Below, one piece after another: positions 47,988 through 56,786 of a stretch of 64,000 nt of DNA. Position numbers and translations under genes: made by a program. Numbering within the stretch: position 1 is the stretch's first letter; every line of letters begins with the position of its first letter. The notes beneath the pieces were generated by a model, which was not told the origin of the DNA, searched no databases, and saw nothing but the letters and a program-made list of their open reading frames with translations. Location: positions 138,746 through 202,745 of the forward strand of contig JANXBX010000003.1 of NCBI GenBank assembly GCA_025060595.1. Direction: 5' to 3'. The stretch is from Synergistota bacterium (GTDB lineage: Bacteria; Synergistota; GBS-1).

Positions 47988-48761
47988 TTAAAGATTACCG
48001 TTTACGAGAGAATTAATCATATGAGCGAATACAGCAGCACCAAAACCATTATCTATGTTAACCACAGCAACTCCACTTGAGCATGAGTTAAGCATCGTTA
48101 AAAGAGCCGATATTCCCTTAAAATTAGCCCCATACCCCACAGAAGTAGGAACAGCAATAACAGGCTTAGAAACAAGCCCAGCAATAACTGATGGAAGAGC
48201 ACCTTCCATTCCAGCAACCGCTATTATCACATTAGAGGATTGAATATCGTCAAGATAATGAAAAAGCCTGTGAACACCAGCAACTCCCACATCGTATATC
48301 CTTTTAACAGTATTCCCTAATATTTCCAATACCACAGCAGCCTCTTCAGCCACTTTATAATCAGCCGTCCCAGCTGAAACTACAGCAACGTATCCTTTAG
48401 GATTTCTATTGATTTCCCTCCTCCTTAAGCATATCACCTGAGCATCCTCATAATAGGTTAGTTCCTCCCCTAATCTCCCTTTAAGATAGTCATAAAGCTC
48501 CTTACTAGCCCTTGTGCCGATAACGTTTACCTCATCCTTTTCGAGCATCTTTTCGAATATCTTTAAAACCTGCTCCTTAGTTTTCCCCTCGCAGAAAACG
48601 ACCTCAGACATACCACGCCTCAGCTTCCTATGATGATCAATCTTAGCAAAATCTATATCCTCAAAAGGAAGCCTAATTAAAATACTTAAAGCTTCATCAA
48701 TAGAAAGTCTGTCCCTTTTAACCTCCTCTAAGATCCTTCTAACATCCACTTTTAAAATCAC
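47988..48761 (-). CDS. larB: Pyridinium-3,5-biscarboxylate mononucleotide synthase LarB
   Basis: 257 residues. AIR-carboxylase-like C-terminal half: VAVVSAGTADYKVAEEAAVVLEILGNTVKRIYDVGVAGVHRL, VIIAVAGMEGALPSVIAGLVSKPVIAVPTSVGYGANFKGISALLTMLNSCSSGVAVVNIDNGFGAA. N-terminal FAKIDHHRKLRRGMSEVVFCEGKT. LarB carboxylates and hydrolyses NaAD to begin the nickel-pincer nucleotide. GTG start at 48761. Fifteen nt before larC. Confidence 0.94.
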   Translation of the reverse strand: MILKVDVRRILEEVKRDRLSIDEALSILIRLPFEDIDFAKIDHHRKLRRGMSEVVFCEGKTKEQVLKIFEKMLEKDEVNVIGTRASKELYDYLKGRLGEELTYYEDAQVICLRRREINRNPKGYVAVVSAGTADYKVAEEAAVVLEILGNTVKRIYDVGVAGVHRLFHYLDDIQSSNVIIAVAGMEGALPSVIAGLVSKPVIAVPTSVGYGANFKGISALLTMLNSCSSGVAVVNIDNGFGAAVFAHMINSLVNGNL

Positions 48762-48819
48762 CCTTTCTCTTTTGTATTATCTGAGCTATAAATTATTCTC
48801 CTTCTTTAAAACCACAGCC

Positions 48820-49923
48820 TTAAACTCTAAACAGCTCATTCGGATAAGCGGTTAAAATCTCATTGCCTTTTTCACCCACATAAATAACATCGGTTATCCT
48901 TGGTCCACCAATTTCCTTATTATAAAGCGTCGGTAAAAGAAGATCTACTACCATACCCGCTTCTATAACTTCAGTTCTATTCTTACCTATTATAGGGTAA
49001 AACTCAGACTGTCTCAGCCCTACACCATATCCCACAACATCAAGATAGTATCTTTCATACCCAGCTTCCCTTATTACCTCTCTTGCTGCAGCATCTACCT
49101 CCCAAGATCTTGCACCAGGCCTTAACGCAGCTATCGCTCTTCTCTGAGCTTCTAGCAAAAGGTAGTAAGTCTTCTCTCGCTCAGAAGATACTCTACCAAC
49201 AACTACCGTCCGGCACATCTTAGCGCAATAGCCTTCATAAGTAGCACCTATATGGATGACAACAACTTCTCCTTCGTTAATTTTCTTATGACTAGCACAA
49301 GGATGACTTAAAAGCGTTCTTTCCCCCGAAATTATATGTGGGCGAAATGGAGAGCCTCCAGACCCTGCTTTCAACATAGCATATTCCGCCTCTGCTAAAA
49401 CCTCAATTTCACTTACCCCCGGCTTCACTGCTTTTATAGCAGCATCCATCCCCTTACACAAAGCCATAGCAGCTTTTCTTATCTTTTCAACCTCCTCAGG
49501 CCCTTTTATGGCTCTAACGCGGTAAAATAAATCCCCAGCTCCAACAAAATTATCTTGAGGAAAAGCTTGGCGCAACGCATCATATAAAGCGTAATCTATA
49601 AAATATCTTTCGAATCCTATGCGAGGAGAAACATACCCCAAAGATTTCATCACTTCTACAACTTTGCTACCTAAGCTCTCTCTGGGAAAGATATACCCAA
49701 ATGTCTTTATACCGGACTCCCTCTCAACATATTCCACATCAAGCCAAAGTGTAACAGCACACGGTTCTCCTTCTCTCGGTATAATAATAGCCAAGCACTC
49801 TATTTGAGTTAAGCCAGTGAAGTATATAAGGTTTTCCCTGTTAACTACAAACAAAATATCAAGCTCTCTTTCATCCATCAATTCTTGGATCTTTTTAAAT
49901 CTATGAGCAAAGCGAGGAGCCAT
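48820..49923 (-). CDS. M24 (pita-bread fold) protein without metal ligands, creatinase/ectoine hydrolase-like
   Basis: 367 residues. Creatinase N domain (residues about 1-130) and M24 C domain (about 145-360). The five metal ligands of aminopeptidase P are replaced: VIHIGA (Asp to His), GYCAKMCRT (Asp to Lys), GYGVGL (His to Tyr), DLLLP (Glu to Leu), PRITD (Glu to Thr). The catalytic-type His in LLSHPCASH is kept, as in metal-free creatinase. A C-N hydrolase on a small substrate is a better guess than a peptidase. Followed in the transcript by larB after a 58-nt gap with no clear promoter. Confidence 0.72.
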   Translation of the reverse strand: MAPRFAHRFKKIQELMDERELDILFVVNRENLIYFTGLTQIECLAIIIPREGEPCAVTLWLDVEYVERESGIKTFGYIFPRESLGSKVVEVMKSLGYVSPRIGFERYFIDYALYDALRQAFPQDNFVGAGDLFYRVRAIKGPEEVEKIRKAAMALCKGMDAAIKAVKPGVSEIEVLAEAEYAMLKAGSGGSPFRPHIISGERTLLSHPCASHKKINEGEVVVIHIGATYEGYCAKMCRTVVVGRVSSEREKTYYLLLEAQRRAIAALRPGARSWEVDAAAREVIREAGYERYYLDVVGYGVGLRQSEFYPIIGKNRTEVIEAGMVVDLLLPTLYNKEIGGPRITDVIYVGEKGNEILTAYPNELFRV

Positions 49924-49937
49924 ATCCTCACCTCCTA

Positions 49938-50539
49938 CTAAACTTTCCTGCGTAAGGGCATAGTAGCACTTGCGACTTCAGCTACCCTTAAGCCAAGTCT
50001 ACGAGCTCTCTCTATCGCAAACTCATCCTTATCAGAAGGCTCTTGAGCACAAGATCCATGATGCCCAGCATCTGCTTCCTTATAGCCATTACCTACTATA
50101 ATCATTCCCTGTATTATCATCATATCAAATAAAGCCTTTAAGGTCGTTTCCTGCCCACCAAATCGGGCACGGGCTACCGTTATGGCACCCCTACTACGTT
50201 AAGCAATGCCTTTTCCCTGCGTAAAATCCTTGTTCTATCCCAAAAAGCCTTAAGCTGAGCAGAAACCGTACCAAAATGCACCGGGCTACCCACAATAATC
50301 CCATCAGCTTTACGCAAAACATCAAAAGCCTCTCCTAAAGCATTACCTTTAGAGCAGCGCCCCTCACAAGGATTACTACACACTACACAAAAGGGAGATC
50401 CCTGACCATTTAAGGCATCAACTACATGAATGAGAGAAACATCAGCTCCAAAACCTTTAGCAGCCTCCAAGGCAACATTCAACAAAAAAGCAGTGTTACC
50501 ATTTTTCCTAGGACTACCATTAATCCCTACTATATGCAT
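49938..50539 (-). pseudogene. Flavodoxin-fold NAD(P)H reductase, frameshifted
   Basis: First part (50539-50190): MHIVGINGSPRKNGNTAFLLNVALEAA, cysteine run CVVCSNPCEGRC, GIIVGSPVHFGTVSAQLKAFWDRT. The frame then breaks at a G4 tract (50191-50188). Restoring one G gives VVGGAITVARARFGGQETTLKALFDMMIIQGM..., continuing to the stop at 49938. The rebuilt protein would be 200 residues, the usual length for FMN-dependent flavodoxin-family (iron-sulfur flavoprotein-like) reductases. Real lesion, slippage-based expression or sequencing error cannot be separated here. Confidence 0.82.
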
Positions 50540-50590
50540 ATTTTGATCACCCCCATTTCATAGTATATAGGAACGTAGGGGCATATTAAA

Positions 50591-50618
50591 GGGGGAAGGT
50601 TTTTTCTCCTCCCCCCCT
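50591..50618 (-). terminator. Terminator after the BenE-like transporter gene
   Basis: Stem GGGGGGAGG / CCTTCCCCC with one G-U pair around an AGAAAAAA loop on the minus-strand transcript, followed by TTTAATATG. It lies about 18 nt after the stop codon of the transporter gene. Confidence 0.65.
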
Positions 50619-50635
50619 GCTATTACCACCTATCT

Positions 50636-51868
50636 TTAAGATTTAAAATCCTGAGGCTCCAGTATCATAGAAGCTATAACTCCCCCCACAAGAGCCCAGA
50701 AAGGAGAGCTAATTTTGAGAAAAACTATACCAGACATAGCTATCACCAAAGCAAAAAAGGCTCCATATCTAAACTTCTTTGGTGAAAATGCCCCTTCAAA
50801 TGCATTAAGCAAAACTCCTATCATAGATAATCCAGCAAGCAAACTTATAAGCTCCGCCGGAAGCGCTCTAACGAAGGGAACAACAATGCTCGCAAACAAA
50901 CCGAAAGAACCAAAGAGAATGCCATTAACTACGGTAGCAGCATAGCGCCCAGATTTATCAGGTCCAGCTGTATCAGAACTACATATAGCTGTCATAGGGC
51001 CAGCTATATTAGCGTTATGTCCACCAAATATAGAAGTGATTATACCACCTATACCACTTATAACCGTCATGGCGTTTATAGGAGCCTTATACCCCTCAGC
51101 AGTAAGTACTCCATAAGCCTGTGCGTTTTCAGCCCCTATGACAAGTATAGCAAGAGGAATAGCTATAGCAAATAGTGCCTCAGTGGAAAAAGATGGCGTG
51201 AAAAACTGTGGCCCCATCCAGCTTATCTTAACCCCGGCTAATTTCACACCGCCACTTAAAAAGGCTACGATGATACCTACAATCAAAGCCCATAAGATCG
51301 GAGATATCTTCCTGCTGAGCCTGTAACCTACAAAATAAGACACCAAGACAGCAGTTCCTATTAATGGGGCCTTCTGAGTTGACGTAACTATCCCTAATCC
51401 AAATCTAAACATAGCCCCGGCTATCATAGCCATAACTATAGGAAGGGGAATCCAACGCATGGCTCTACCTATTAAACCTGAAACACCGAGAAATAAAACA
51501 ATTATTCCAGCAATAAGATAAGAGCCAACAACTTGGTTAAAGGGGAAAAGCGGTAGAGCCGAAGCCATCATCACGGCACCCGGAATTGACCAAGCTCCAT
51601 TCACAGGCATTTTATAATACAAAGCTAAAACAAGGCTAATTAACCCCCCAAGGAAATAAACGGAAAACAACCACGAAATAGTTTGAACATCTGTAAGCTT
51701 CCCATTCTGAGCTGCATTCATTATAATTAATGCTGGTCCCGTACATCCAAAAATAGCAGCTACAACTCCAGCCGTAATAGTATTAGCATTTATCTTACTC
51801 CCAAGATCTCTAATTCCTGATGCAAAACCTGGCCCTTTTTCCCAAATGGTAAAATTAGTCTTAGACAT
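50636..51868 (-). CDS. BenE-family (benzoate/H+ symporter-like) transporter
   Basis: 410 residues with about twelve hydrophobic segments. Family clues: ITAGVVAAIFGCTGPALIIMNAA near the N terminus, MPVNGAWSIPGAVMMASALP, GAENAQAYGVL and FGGHNANIAGPMTAICSSDTAGPDKSGRYAATVVNG, corresponding to the conserved BenE central motif. The substrate need not be benzoate; other aromatic or small carboxylates are possible. ATG 51868 has GGGAGG at 8 nt. A hairpin separates it from the LarA-like gene, and no clear promoter is seen. Confidence 0.75.
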   Translation of the reverse strand: MSKTNFTIWEKGPGFASGIRDLGSKINANTITAGVVAAIFGCTGPALIIMNAAQNGKLTDVQTISWLFSVYFLGGLISLVLALYYKMPVNGAWSIPGAVMMASALPLFPFNQVVGSYLIAGIIVLFLGVSGLIGRAMRWIPLPIVMAMIAGAMFRFGLGIVTSTQKAPLIGTAVLVSYFVGYRLSRKISPILWALIVGIIVAFLSGGVKLAGVKISWMGPQFFTPSFSTEALFAIAIPLAILVIGAENAQAYGVLTAEGYKAPINAMTVISGIGGIITSIFGGHNANIAGPMTAICSSDTAGPDKSGRYAATVVNGILFGSFGLFASIVVPFVRALPAELISLLAGLSMIGVLLNAFEGAFSPKKFRYGAFFALVIAMSGIVFLKISSPFWALVGGVIASMILEPQDFKS

Positions 51869-51928
51869 ACCTTTCACCTCCCATGAAGCTTAATCCTTGA
51901 CATCTTTCTCACCACTATCTCAAGCATA

Positions 51929-51954
51929 TGCCCCCGAGTGGCGGCTCGGGGGCA
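51929..51954 (-). terminator. Hairpin between LarA-like and BenE-like genes
   Basis: TGCCCCCGAG / CTCGGGGGCA, 10-bp perfect stem with a 6-nt loop, 16 nt past the LarA-like stop. On the minus strand it is not followed by a U-tract (TATGCTTGAG), so it may only attenuate or protect the 3' end. The U-rich side faces the plus strand, where no gene is present. Confidence 0.55.
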
Positions 51955-51969
51955 AGCTTTTTAACCATA

Positions 51970-53436
51970 TTACGCTCCGACAGCATACTTCTTATATATT
52001 TGCTCTTTTATCCTTAGATCTACACCTCTTTGCCGCAACCACTTAGGCAAAAGCTCATTTTCAACCCTCTCATTGACCTCAGGTGCTTTCTTCAAGAGAT
52101 ACTCAGCCAAAGGTTCGCTAACGTTAATCCCTCCTATAGCTCCGTCAAATATAAGTACTTTTCTTGTTCCCGTAACTCTGTAAGCAAACTCCATAGCGGT
52201 TTCAAGATCATCTGCTATTAAGGCATGTTTCATGTAATTCAAATTCTGAGGATCCCGATTAAATAGATCGGCTTGCTCTCTTCCAACCACTATCGTTGGT
52301 ATATGCTCACTAAAGAAAACACTGGGATATCCTATCCAAGCATAGTTATGCACACACATTTTTATAGCTGGATTAACGGGAGGTATATCGCTTAAAAGCG
52401 GCTTCCCCTTCTTTCCATAAAAGGATTCTGTATACCATGTATAACCCGGCAAAGGTACATTATCTAAATCATAAAGGTCCGTATTAGCCCCAGCAAAATT
52501 AGCGTATATTACTCCTCCCGCAAAAACATAAACTACAGGACATGGAAAGTCCAAAGCAACTATACATTCATCAATAGAGCCTAAAAGCGTCATCATCTTG
52601 CCATAGTAACGACACCCAATAAATGTTATACGATCGTTTAAAGCATAAAGGTCATTATCAGCATCTATTCCTATAATCCCATGGGGAGCAACGGTAAGGA
52701 AACAGGCAAATGCAAACTTCTTCTGAACAAAAGGAGAATCAAATATTGCCCTTGCAACAAAGTTAGCAGCTCTCGGGCCCATGTTTTGATGATATGTAGA
52801 CCTGGTTTCAATACGTGCATAGGACATACCAAAGGGTTTTACAGCTCGATCAACCTGCCTATGAAAGTGAACCTCACGAACATCAGAGTTGTGAGCATGA
52901 ACGATCCAGTCCGCATCATAGGCCTTCTTTAGACCGTAAAGCGTCCCTATCTCGGTCTCAATTGGTATACCTTCGTCAATTGGTGCTATCCCTATAGCTT
53001 TATCATCGAAATGCTTATCAAGTCCATAGCGCTTAATATATTCTTCGGTCTCCCTAAACCTTAAGCCAACACCTGCTCTTAGACGAATATCTCTACAGCC
53101 AGTTTTAACTTGAATTACATCCTTTATAGTTTTAAGCATTTCAGCATATGGCTCTCCACCTAAGAGAGTAAAACCATGGTGAGAAGCCAGTATATTAACC
53201 GAGTGTTCAGGCTTTATCATACTCATATCCACATTCTTTAGCGCTTCCTCTGTAGCCTTACGAACGGCGTCTACACCCTTATCAGTTGGATAAATAACAT
53301 CAGGCATATCAGGAAAAAGTTCCCTTATAAGAACAGAAGTCATCCCCGGAAGCTCTGAAACCCTCTTTTTAACCAACGATGGGTCAATGCCGTATTGAGA
53401 CTTTCTAGGAGGAATAGGCATTATAGGGGCACGCAT
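51970..53436 (-). CDS. Divergent LarA-superfamily (nickel-pincer) racemase/epimerase-like protein
   Basis: 488 residues. The layout resembles LarA: SVNILASHHGFT (H86/H87, equivalent to the LarA ATG-H region), GIPIETEIG before DADWIVHAH, then H190-x9-K200-x15-H216 (EVHFHRQVDRAVK to STYH). The spacing equals that of LarA H174, K184 (cofactor-attaching Lys) and H200 (Ni ligand). The arginine motif of lactate racemase (TRP) is not apparent, so the substrate probably differs. larB and larC lie nearby. Last gene of the mhp-like operon, 2 nt after the ferredoxin gene. ATG with GGAGGTG upstream. Confidence 0.6.
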   Translation of the reverse strand: MRAPIMPIPPRKSQYGIDPSLVKKRVSELPGMTSVLIRELFPDMPDVIYPTDKGVDAVRKATEEALKNVDMSMIKPEHSVNILASHHGFTLLGGEPYAEMLKTIKDVIQVKTGCRDIRLRAGVGLRFRETEEYIKRYGLDKHFDDKAIGIAPIDEGIPIETEIGTLYGLKKAYDADWIVHAHNSDVREVHFHRQVDRAVKPFGMSYARIETRSTYHQNMGPRAANFVARAIFDSPFVQKKFAFACFLTVAPHGIIGIDADNDLYALNDRITFIGCRYYGKMMTLLGSIDECIVALDFPCPVVYVFAGGVIYANFAGANTDLYDLDNVPLPGYTWYTESFYGKKGKPLLSDIPPVNPAIKMCVHNYAWIGYPSVFFSEHIPTIVVGREQADLFNRDPQNLNYMKHALIADDLETAMEFAYRVTGTRKVLIFDGAIGGINVSEPLAEYLLKKAPEVNERVENELLPKWLRQRGVDLRIKEQIYKKYAVGA

Positions 53437-53438
53437 TC

Positions 53439-54059
53439 CTACTTCACCTCCCTTCCTTGCAAAGGTGCCATCCTAACCCTATCTAATAGTTTTTCATCCT
53501 CATCAAAATAGAAACCCCTTGAGGAGTGTTTCTCCCTAACTTTTTTCGGAATATCCCATACCGTTACAGTTTTGCCATACCATTGCCATCCACCTTGAGG
53601 AGGAGACGGCTTAATTCCCGCAGCCTCAAGAAGCCTCAAAACAGGTTGTATACACTCCACCTTACAACCAGTCCTCGCACCTGTCATTAAGGAAACATCT
53701 TCTGGCGACTTAGCTCCATTAAGGATAGCAGCAGCTATCTCTTCCGCCCTTGTACCAGTACAATAACAAGCAACATGTTCAGGATGCAATTTTGCCTTAT
53801 CACATAACCTGATTATCTCATCATAATCAACAGAGCTAACATCTACCTTGACCAATAACGGTTTATCACGCCTCTCCATCAATATGGCATAAACTGGACA
53901 TCTCTGCTCACAAGCCGCACAACCTCTGCATTTTTCCACATCTACTTTTGCCTTACGATCTACAACCTTTATAGCAAGAACGGGACAAACTCTTTCGCAC
54001 GTTTTACATCCTATACACTTTTCCAGATTAACCACCGCTACCAGATTAACCAACTTCAA
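53439..54059 (-). CDS. Two-cluster ferredoxin fused to a Bfd-like [2Fe-2S] domain
   Basis: 206 residues. N-terminal 2x[4Fe-4S] ferredoxin: CIGCKTCERVCP near residue 15 and CRGCAACEQRCP near 44. Then a Bfd-like segment ACYCTGTRAEEIAAAILNGAKSPEDV...TGCKVEC (CxC and CxxxC rather than the usual CxxC) near 97-134, and an unassigned C terminus with WQWYGKTVTVWDIP. Likely an electron-transfer partner for a redox step of the operon. TTG start at 54059. Lies between the aldolase and the LarA-like gene. Confidence 0.78.
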   Translation of the reverse strand: MKLVNLVAVVNLEKCIGCKTCERVCPVLAIKVVDRKAKVDVEKCRGCAACEQRCPVYAILMERRDKPLLVKVDVSSVDYDEIIRLCDKAKLHPEHVACYCTGTRAEEIAAAILNGAKSPEDVSLMTGARTGCKVECIQPVLRLLEAAGIKPSPPQGGWQWYGKTVTVWDIPKKVREKHSSRGFYFDEDEKLLDRVRMAPLQGREVK

Positions 54060-54086
54060 GCTCCCTCACCCCCCTATAAATAACTT

Positions 54087-55106
54087 CTATCCACTCTTAT
54101 CTCTTCGAGAAAGCTGATAAGCTACATCAATAATCATGTCTTCTTGTCCACCAACCATCTTCCTTCTACCAAGTTCAACTAAAATATCTCTAGGATCCAA
54201 GCCAAACTTCTCAGCCGCCTTATAGGTATGAAGAAGAAAACTTGAATACACACCAGCATAACCCAGCATCAAAGAGGCATTTCTTATAACTTGGGGCCTC
54301 TTCATTATAGGCTCAACTATCTCCTCCGCCACATCCATAATCTTGTAAAAATCAATACCAGTTTCATAGCCAGCCTTATTTAAAACCCCCACCAGTACCT
54401 CAGTCTGAGTGTTCCCTGCACCTGCTCCTAGTCCTCTACATGTAGAATCTAAAAAGGTAGCACCACCCTCTAATGCTGCAAGGCTATTTGCAATAGCTAA
54501 ACCCAGGTTATTATGAGCATGAAAACCAACTGGTATACTAACTTTTTTAACAACAGTCTGAACATATGCTTTAACTTCCGAAGGAAGCATGGCTCCCGCA
54601 GAATCAGCCAAATAAACGTAATCAGCTCCATATGATTCAAAGAGAGCCGCCTGCTCAGCAACCTTCTCAGGTGGGACCATATGAATCATCATTAGAAAAC
54701 CAAAGGCCTCCATCCCCATCTCCTTGGCTATGCGGATATGCTGTTCACCTATATCCGCTTCCGTAACATGTGTAGCAACCCGCACAGCTTTTGCACCACA
54801 CCCTAAAGCAAGCTTAAGTTCTTTATGAGTTCCAATTCCAGGAAGAAGCAGAACGGTTAGCCTCCCTCTTTTAATAGCTTTACCAGCAGCGCGAAGCATC
54901 TCTTCATCGGTCAATTTAGAAAAACCATAGTTATAGGAGGATCCCCCTAAACCATCCCCATGTGAAACTTCTATATACTCAACTCCTGCCTCATCAAGCC
55001 CTTTGGCAATACTTCCTATCTGCTCCTCAGTAAACTGATGAGCTACGGCATGACTACCATCACGCAAAGTAGTATCCACTATATGAATAAACTTATTGTT
55101 GCTCAC
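54087..55106 (-). CDS. mhpE: 4-hydroxy-2-oxovalerate aldolase
   Basis: 339 residues, DmpG/BphI/MhpE family. Active-site start [21 protein letters not shown], metal ligands [22 protein letters not shown], and [15 protein letters not shown]. Splits 4-hydroxy-2-oxoacids to pyruvate and an aldehyde, passed through a channel to the acylating dehydrogenase. The ATG overlaps the stop of the dehydrogenase gene by 4 nt, matching the known complex. Confidence 0.94.
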   Translation of the reverse strand: MSNNKFIHIVDTTLRDGSHAVAHQFTEEQIGSIAKGLDEAGVEYIEVSHGDGLGGSSYNYGFSKLTDEEMLRAAGKAIKRGRLTVLLLPGIGTHKELKLALGCGAKAVRVATHVTEADIGEQHIRIAKEMGMEAFGFLMMIHMVPPEKVAEQAALFESYGADYVYLADSAGAMLPSEVKAYVQTVVKKVSIPVGFHAHNNLGLAIANSLAALEGGATFLDSTCRGLGAGAGNTQTEVLVGVLNKAGYETGIDFYKIMDVAEEIVEPIMKRPQVIRNASLMLGYAGVYSSFLLHTYKAAEKFGLDPRDILVELGRRKMVGGQEDMIIDVAYQLSRRDKSG

Positions 55107-55981
55107 ACCATAATCCCCCCTCTCAACATCTTTAATGCCAATCGCTCAGCCACCGCAACAGCAGCTGCAGTTATAATATCAAGGTTTCCCGCATACTTAG
55201 GCAAAAAGTCACCCGCACCTTCAACTTCGATTATCGTAGTTACCTTGTTACCGTCCAGAATAGGAGGAACTCTGAGTCGATACCCAGGAACATACTCTTG
55301 AACCCTTTTTACCATATCAAACACCGCTCTTCTTATTCTTTCTTCATCAGGATCTTCGACTTCAACGTAAATAGTATCAGTCATTATTATTGGAGGCTCA
55401 GCAGGATTAAGGATTATTATGGCTTTGCCTTTTTTAGCTCCACCAAGCTCACAAAGAGCTTTAGCGGTAGTCTCAGTAAACTCATCTATATTCTGACGCG
55501 TTCCCGGTCCAGCGCTTTTACTCGAAATTGCAGCAACTATCTCAGCATACTTTGCCCCCGCAACCTGGCTTATAGCATAAACTATTGGAACAGTAGCTTG
55601 TCCACCGCAAGTAACTAAATTCAAATTTGGTGAATCAGAAACCTCATCTAAGTTAACCACAGGAACAACACGAGCACCAATAGCTGCAGGTGTCAAATCG
55701 ATGGCTATTTTGCCAGCCTCCTTAAGTAATGGAGCATGCCTGATATGAGCCTTAGCTGTTGTGGCATCAAAAACTATCTTTATATCATCTTCCTCCAAAA
55801 CAGCATCTATACCCTTAACGCTCGTTCTAATACCCAAACTTTGCGCTCTCCTTATACCCTCTGATTCTACAATACCGATCATCATTTCCATTTTCAGATA
55901 GGGGCTACGCAATATTTTAAACATCAGATCTGTCCCTATATTCCCTGGTCCTATTACAGCTACCTTCACCTTTTTATCCAC
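55103..55981 (-). CDS. mhpF: Acetaldehyde dehydrogenase (acylating)
   Basis: 292 residues, DmpF/BphJ/MhpF family. NAD-binding [18 protein letters not shown], catalytic cysteine in [12 protein letters not shown] (C125), [19 protein letters not shown]. Converts aldehyde plus CoA and NAD+ to acyl-CoA. Forms the channelled complex with the aldolase encoded next. Substrate could be acetaldehyde or propanal depending on the 4-hydroxy-2-oxoacid. Confidence 0.95.
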   Translation of the reverse strand: MDKKVKVAVIGPGNIGTDLMFKILRSPYLKMEMMIGIVESEGIRRAQSLGIRTSVKGIDAVLEEDDIKIVFDATTAKAHIRHAPLLKEAGKIAIDLTPAAIGARVVPVVNLDEVSDSPNLNLVTCGGQATVPIVYAISQVAGAKYAEIVAAISSKSAGPGTRQNIDEFTETTAKALCELGGAKKGKAIIILNPAEPPIIMTDTIYVEVEDPDEERIRRAVFDMVKRVQEYVPGYRLRVPPILDGNKVTTIIEVEGAGDFLPKYAGNLDIITAAAVAVAERLALKMLRGGIMV

Positions 55982-56012
55982 AAAAGCTCGCCTCCTAACG
56001 TAATTTCAGGCC

Positions 56013-56786
56013 CTATTCAAAATAAACGGTAACTGAACCAAGCTCGTAAAAGGCTACGGTAAAAACATCTCCTTTACTAGCATCTAAAGCAGCTGTGACA
56101 GCTCCAGAAAGAATTATCTCTCCCGCTTCCAATGCAACACCAAATTCAGCAAGTTTATTCGCTAACCACGCTACAGCAGCTGCAGGATGCCCCCACACAG
56201 CAGCACCAGCACCCGTACTCATAACCCTTCCATTCTTCTCCAAAATCATACCTATAAGCCTTAAATCTAAATTTTTAACAGGAACAGCTTTGCTTCCTAA
56301 GATAAACCTTGCACTTGAAGCGTTATCTGCTATCGTATCCTCAAGCTTTATCTTCCAATCACGAATTCGACTATCCACTATCTCTATAGCAGGTATAACG
56401 AACTCTGTTGCCTTAAGAACATCAGTCATCGTCACCCCTGGTCCTTTCAAGGTATCTCCCAATACGAAAGCGATCTCTCCCTCCACTTTAGGTTGAATAA
56501 GATCTTCCCTTTTACATGGCTGACCTTGTAAAATAAGCATATCATCCAAAAGATGACCATAATCAGGCTCTTTAACGCCAAGCAAATCTTGCATAGCTTT
56601 ACTTGTAAGACCTATTTTCTTACCAATTACCTTCCTACCAAGTCCAATCTTGATTTTTACTCCCTCCAATTGAACCTTGTAAGCATCATTCACGCTTAAT
56701 CCTTGATAGGTTGATGTAAGAGGATCAATTGGGCTTCTCTTTCTCTCCGCTTCAATCAACTTTAAGGCTATCTCCCTATGATCCAT
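56013..56786 (-). CDS. mhpD: 2-keto-4-pentenoate hydratase / oxoacid hydratase-decarboxylase family
   Basis: 257 residues of the MhpD/DmpE/DmpH family: VIGKKIGLTSKAMQDLLGVKEPDYGHLLDDMLI, KVEGEIAFVLGDTLKGPGVT (metal-binding E-x-E type), AIEIVDSRIRDWKIKLEDTIADNASSARFILG. Expected to hydrate 2-hydroxy-dienoate to 4-hydroxy-2-oxoacid, the substrate of MhpE. Overlaps the upstream gene by 11 nt. Decarboxylase members share the fold, so the exact step is uncertain. Confidence 0.88.
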   Translation of the reverse strand: MDHREIALKLIEAERKRSPIDPLTSTYQGLSVNDAYKVQLEGVKIKIGLGRKVIGKKIGLTSKAMQDLLGVKEPDYGHLLDDMLILQGQPCKREDLIQPKVEGEIAFVLGDTLKGPGVTMTDVLKATEFVIPAIEIVDSRIRDWKIKLEDTIADNASSARFILGSKAVPVKNLDLRLIGMILEKNGRVMSTGAGAAVWGHPAAAVAWLANKLAEFGVALEAGEIILSGAVTAALDASKGDVFTVAFYELGSVTVYFE

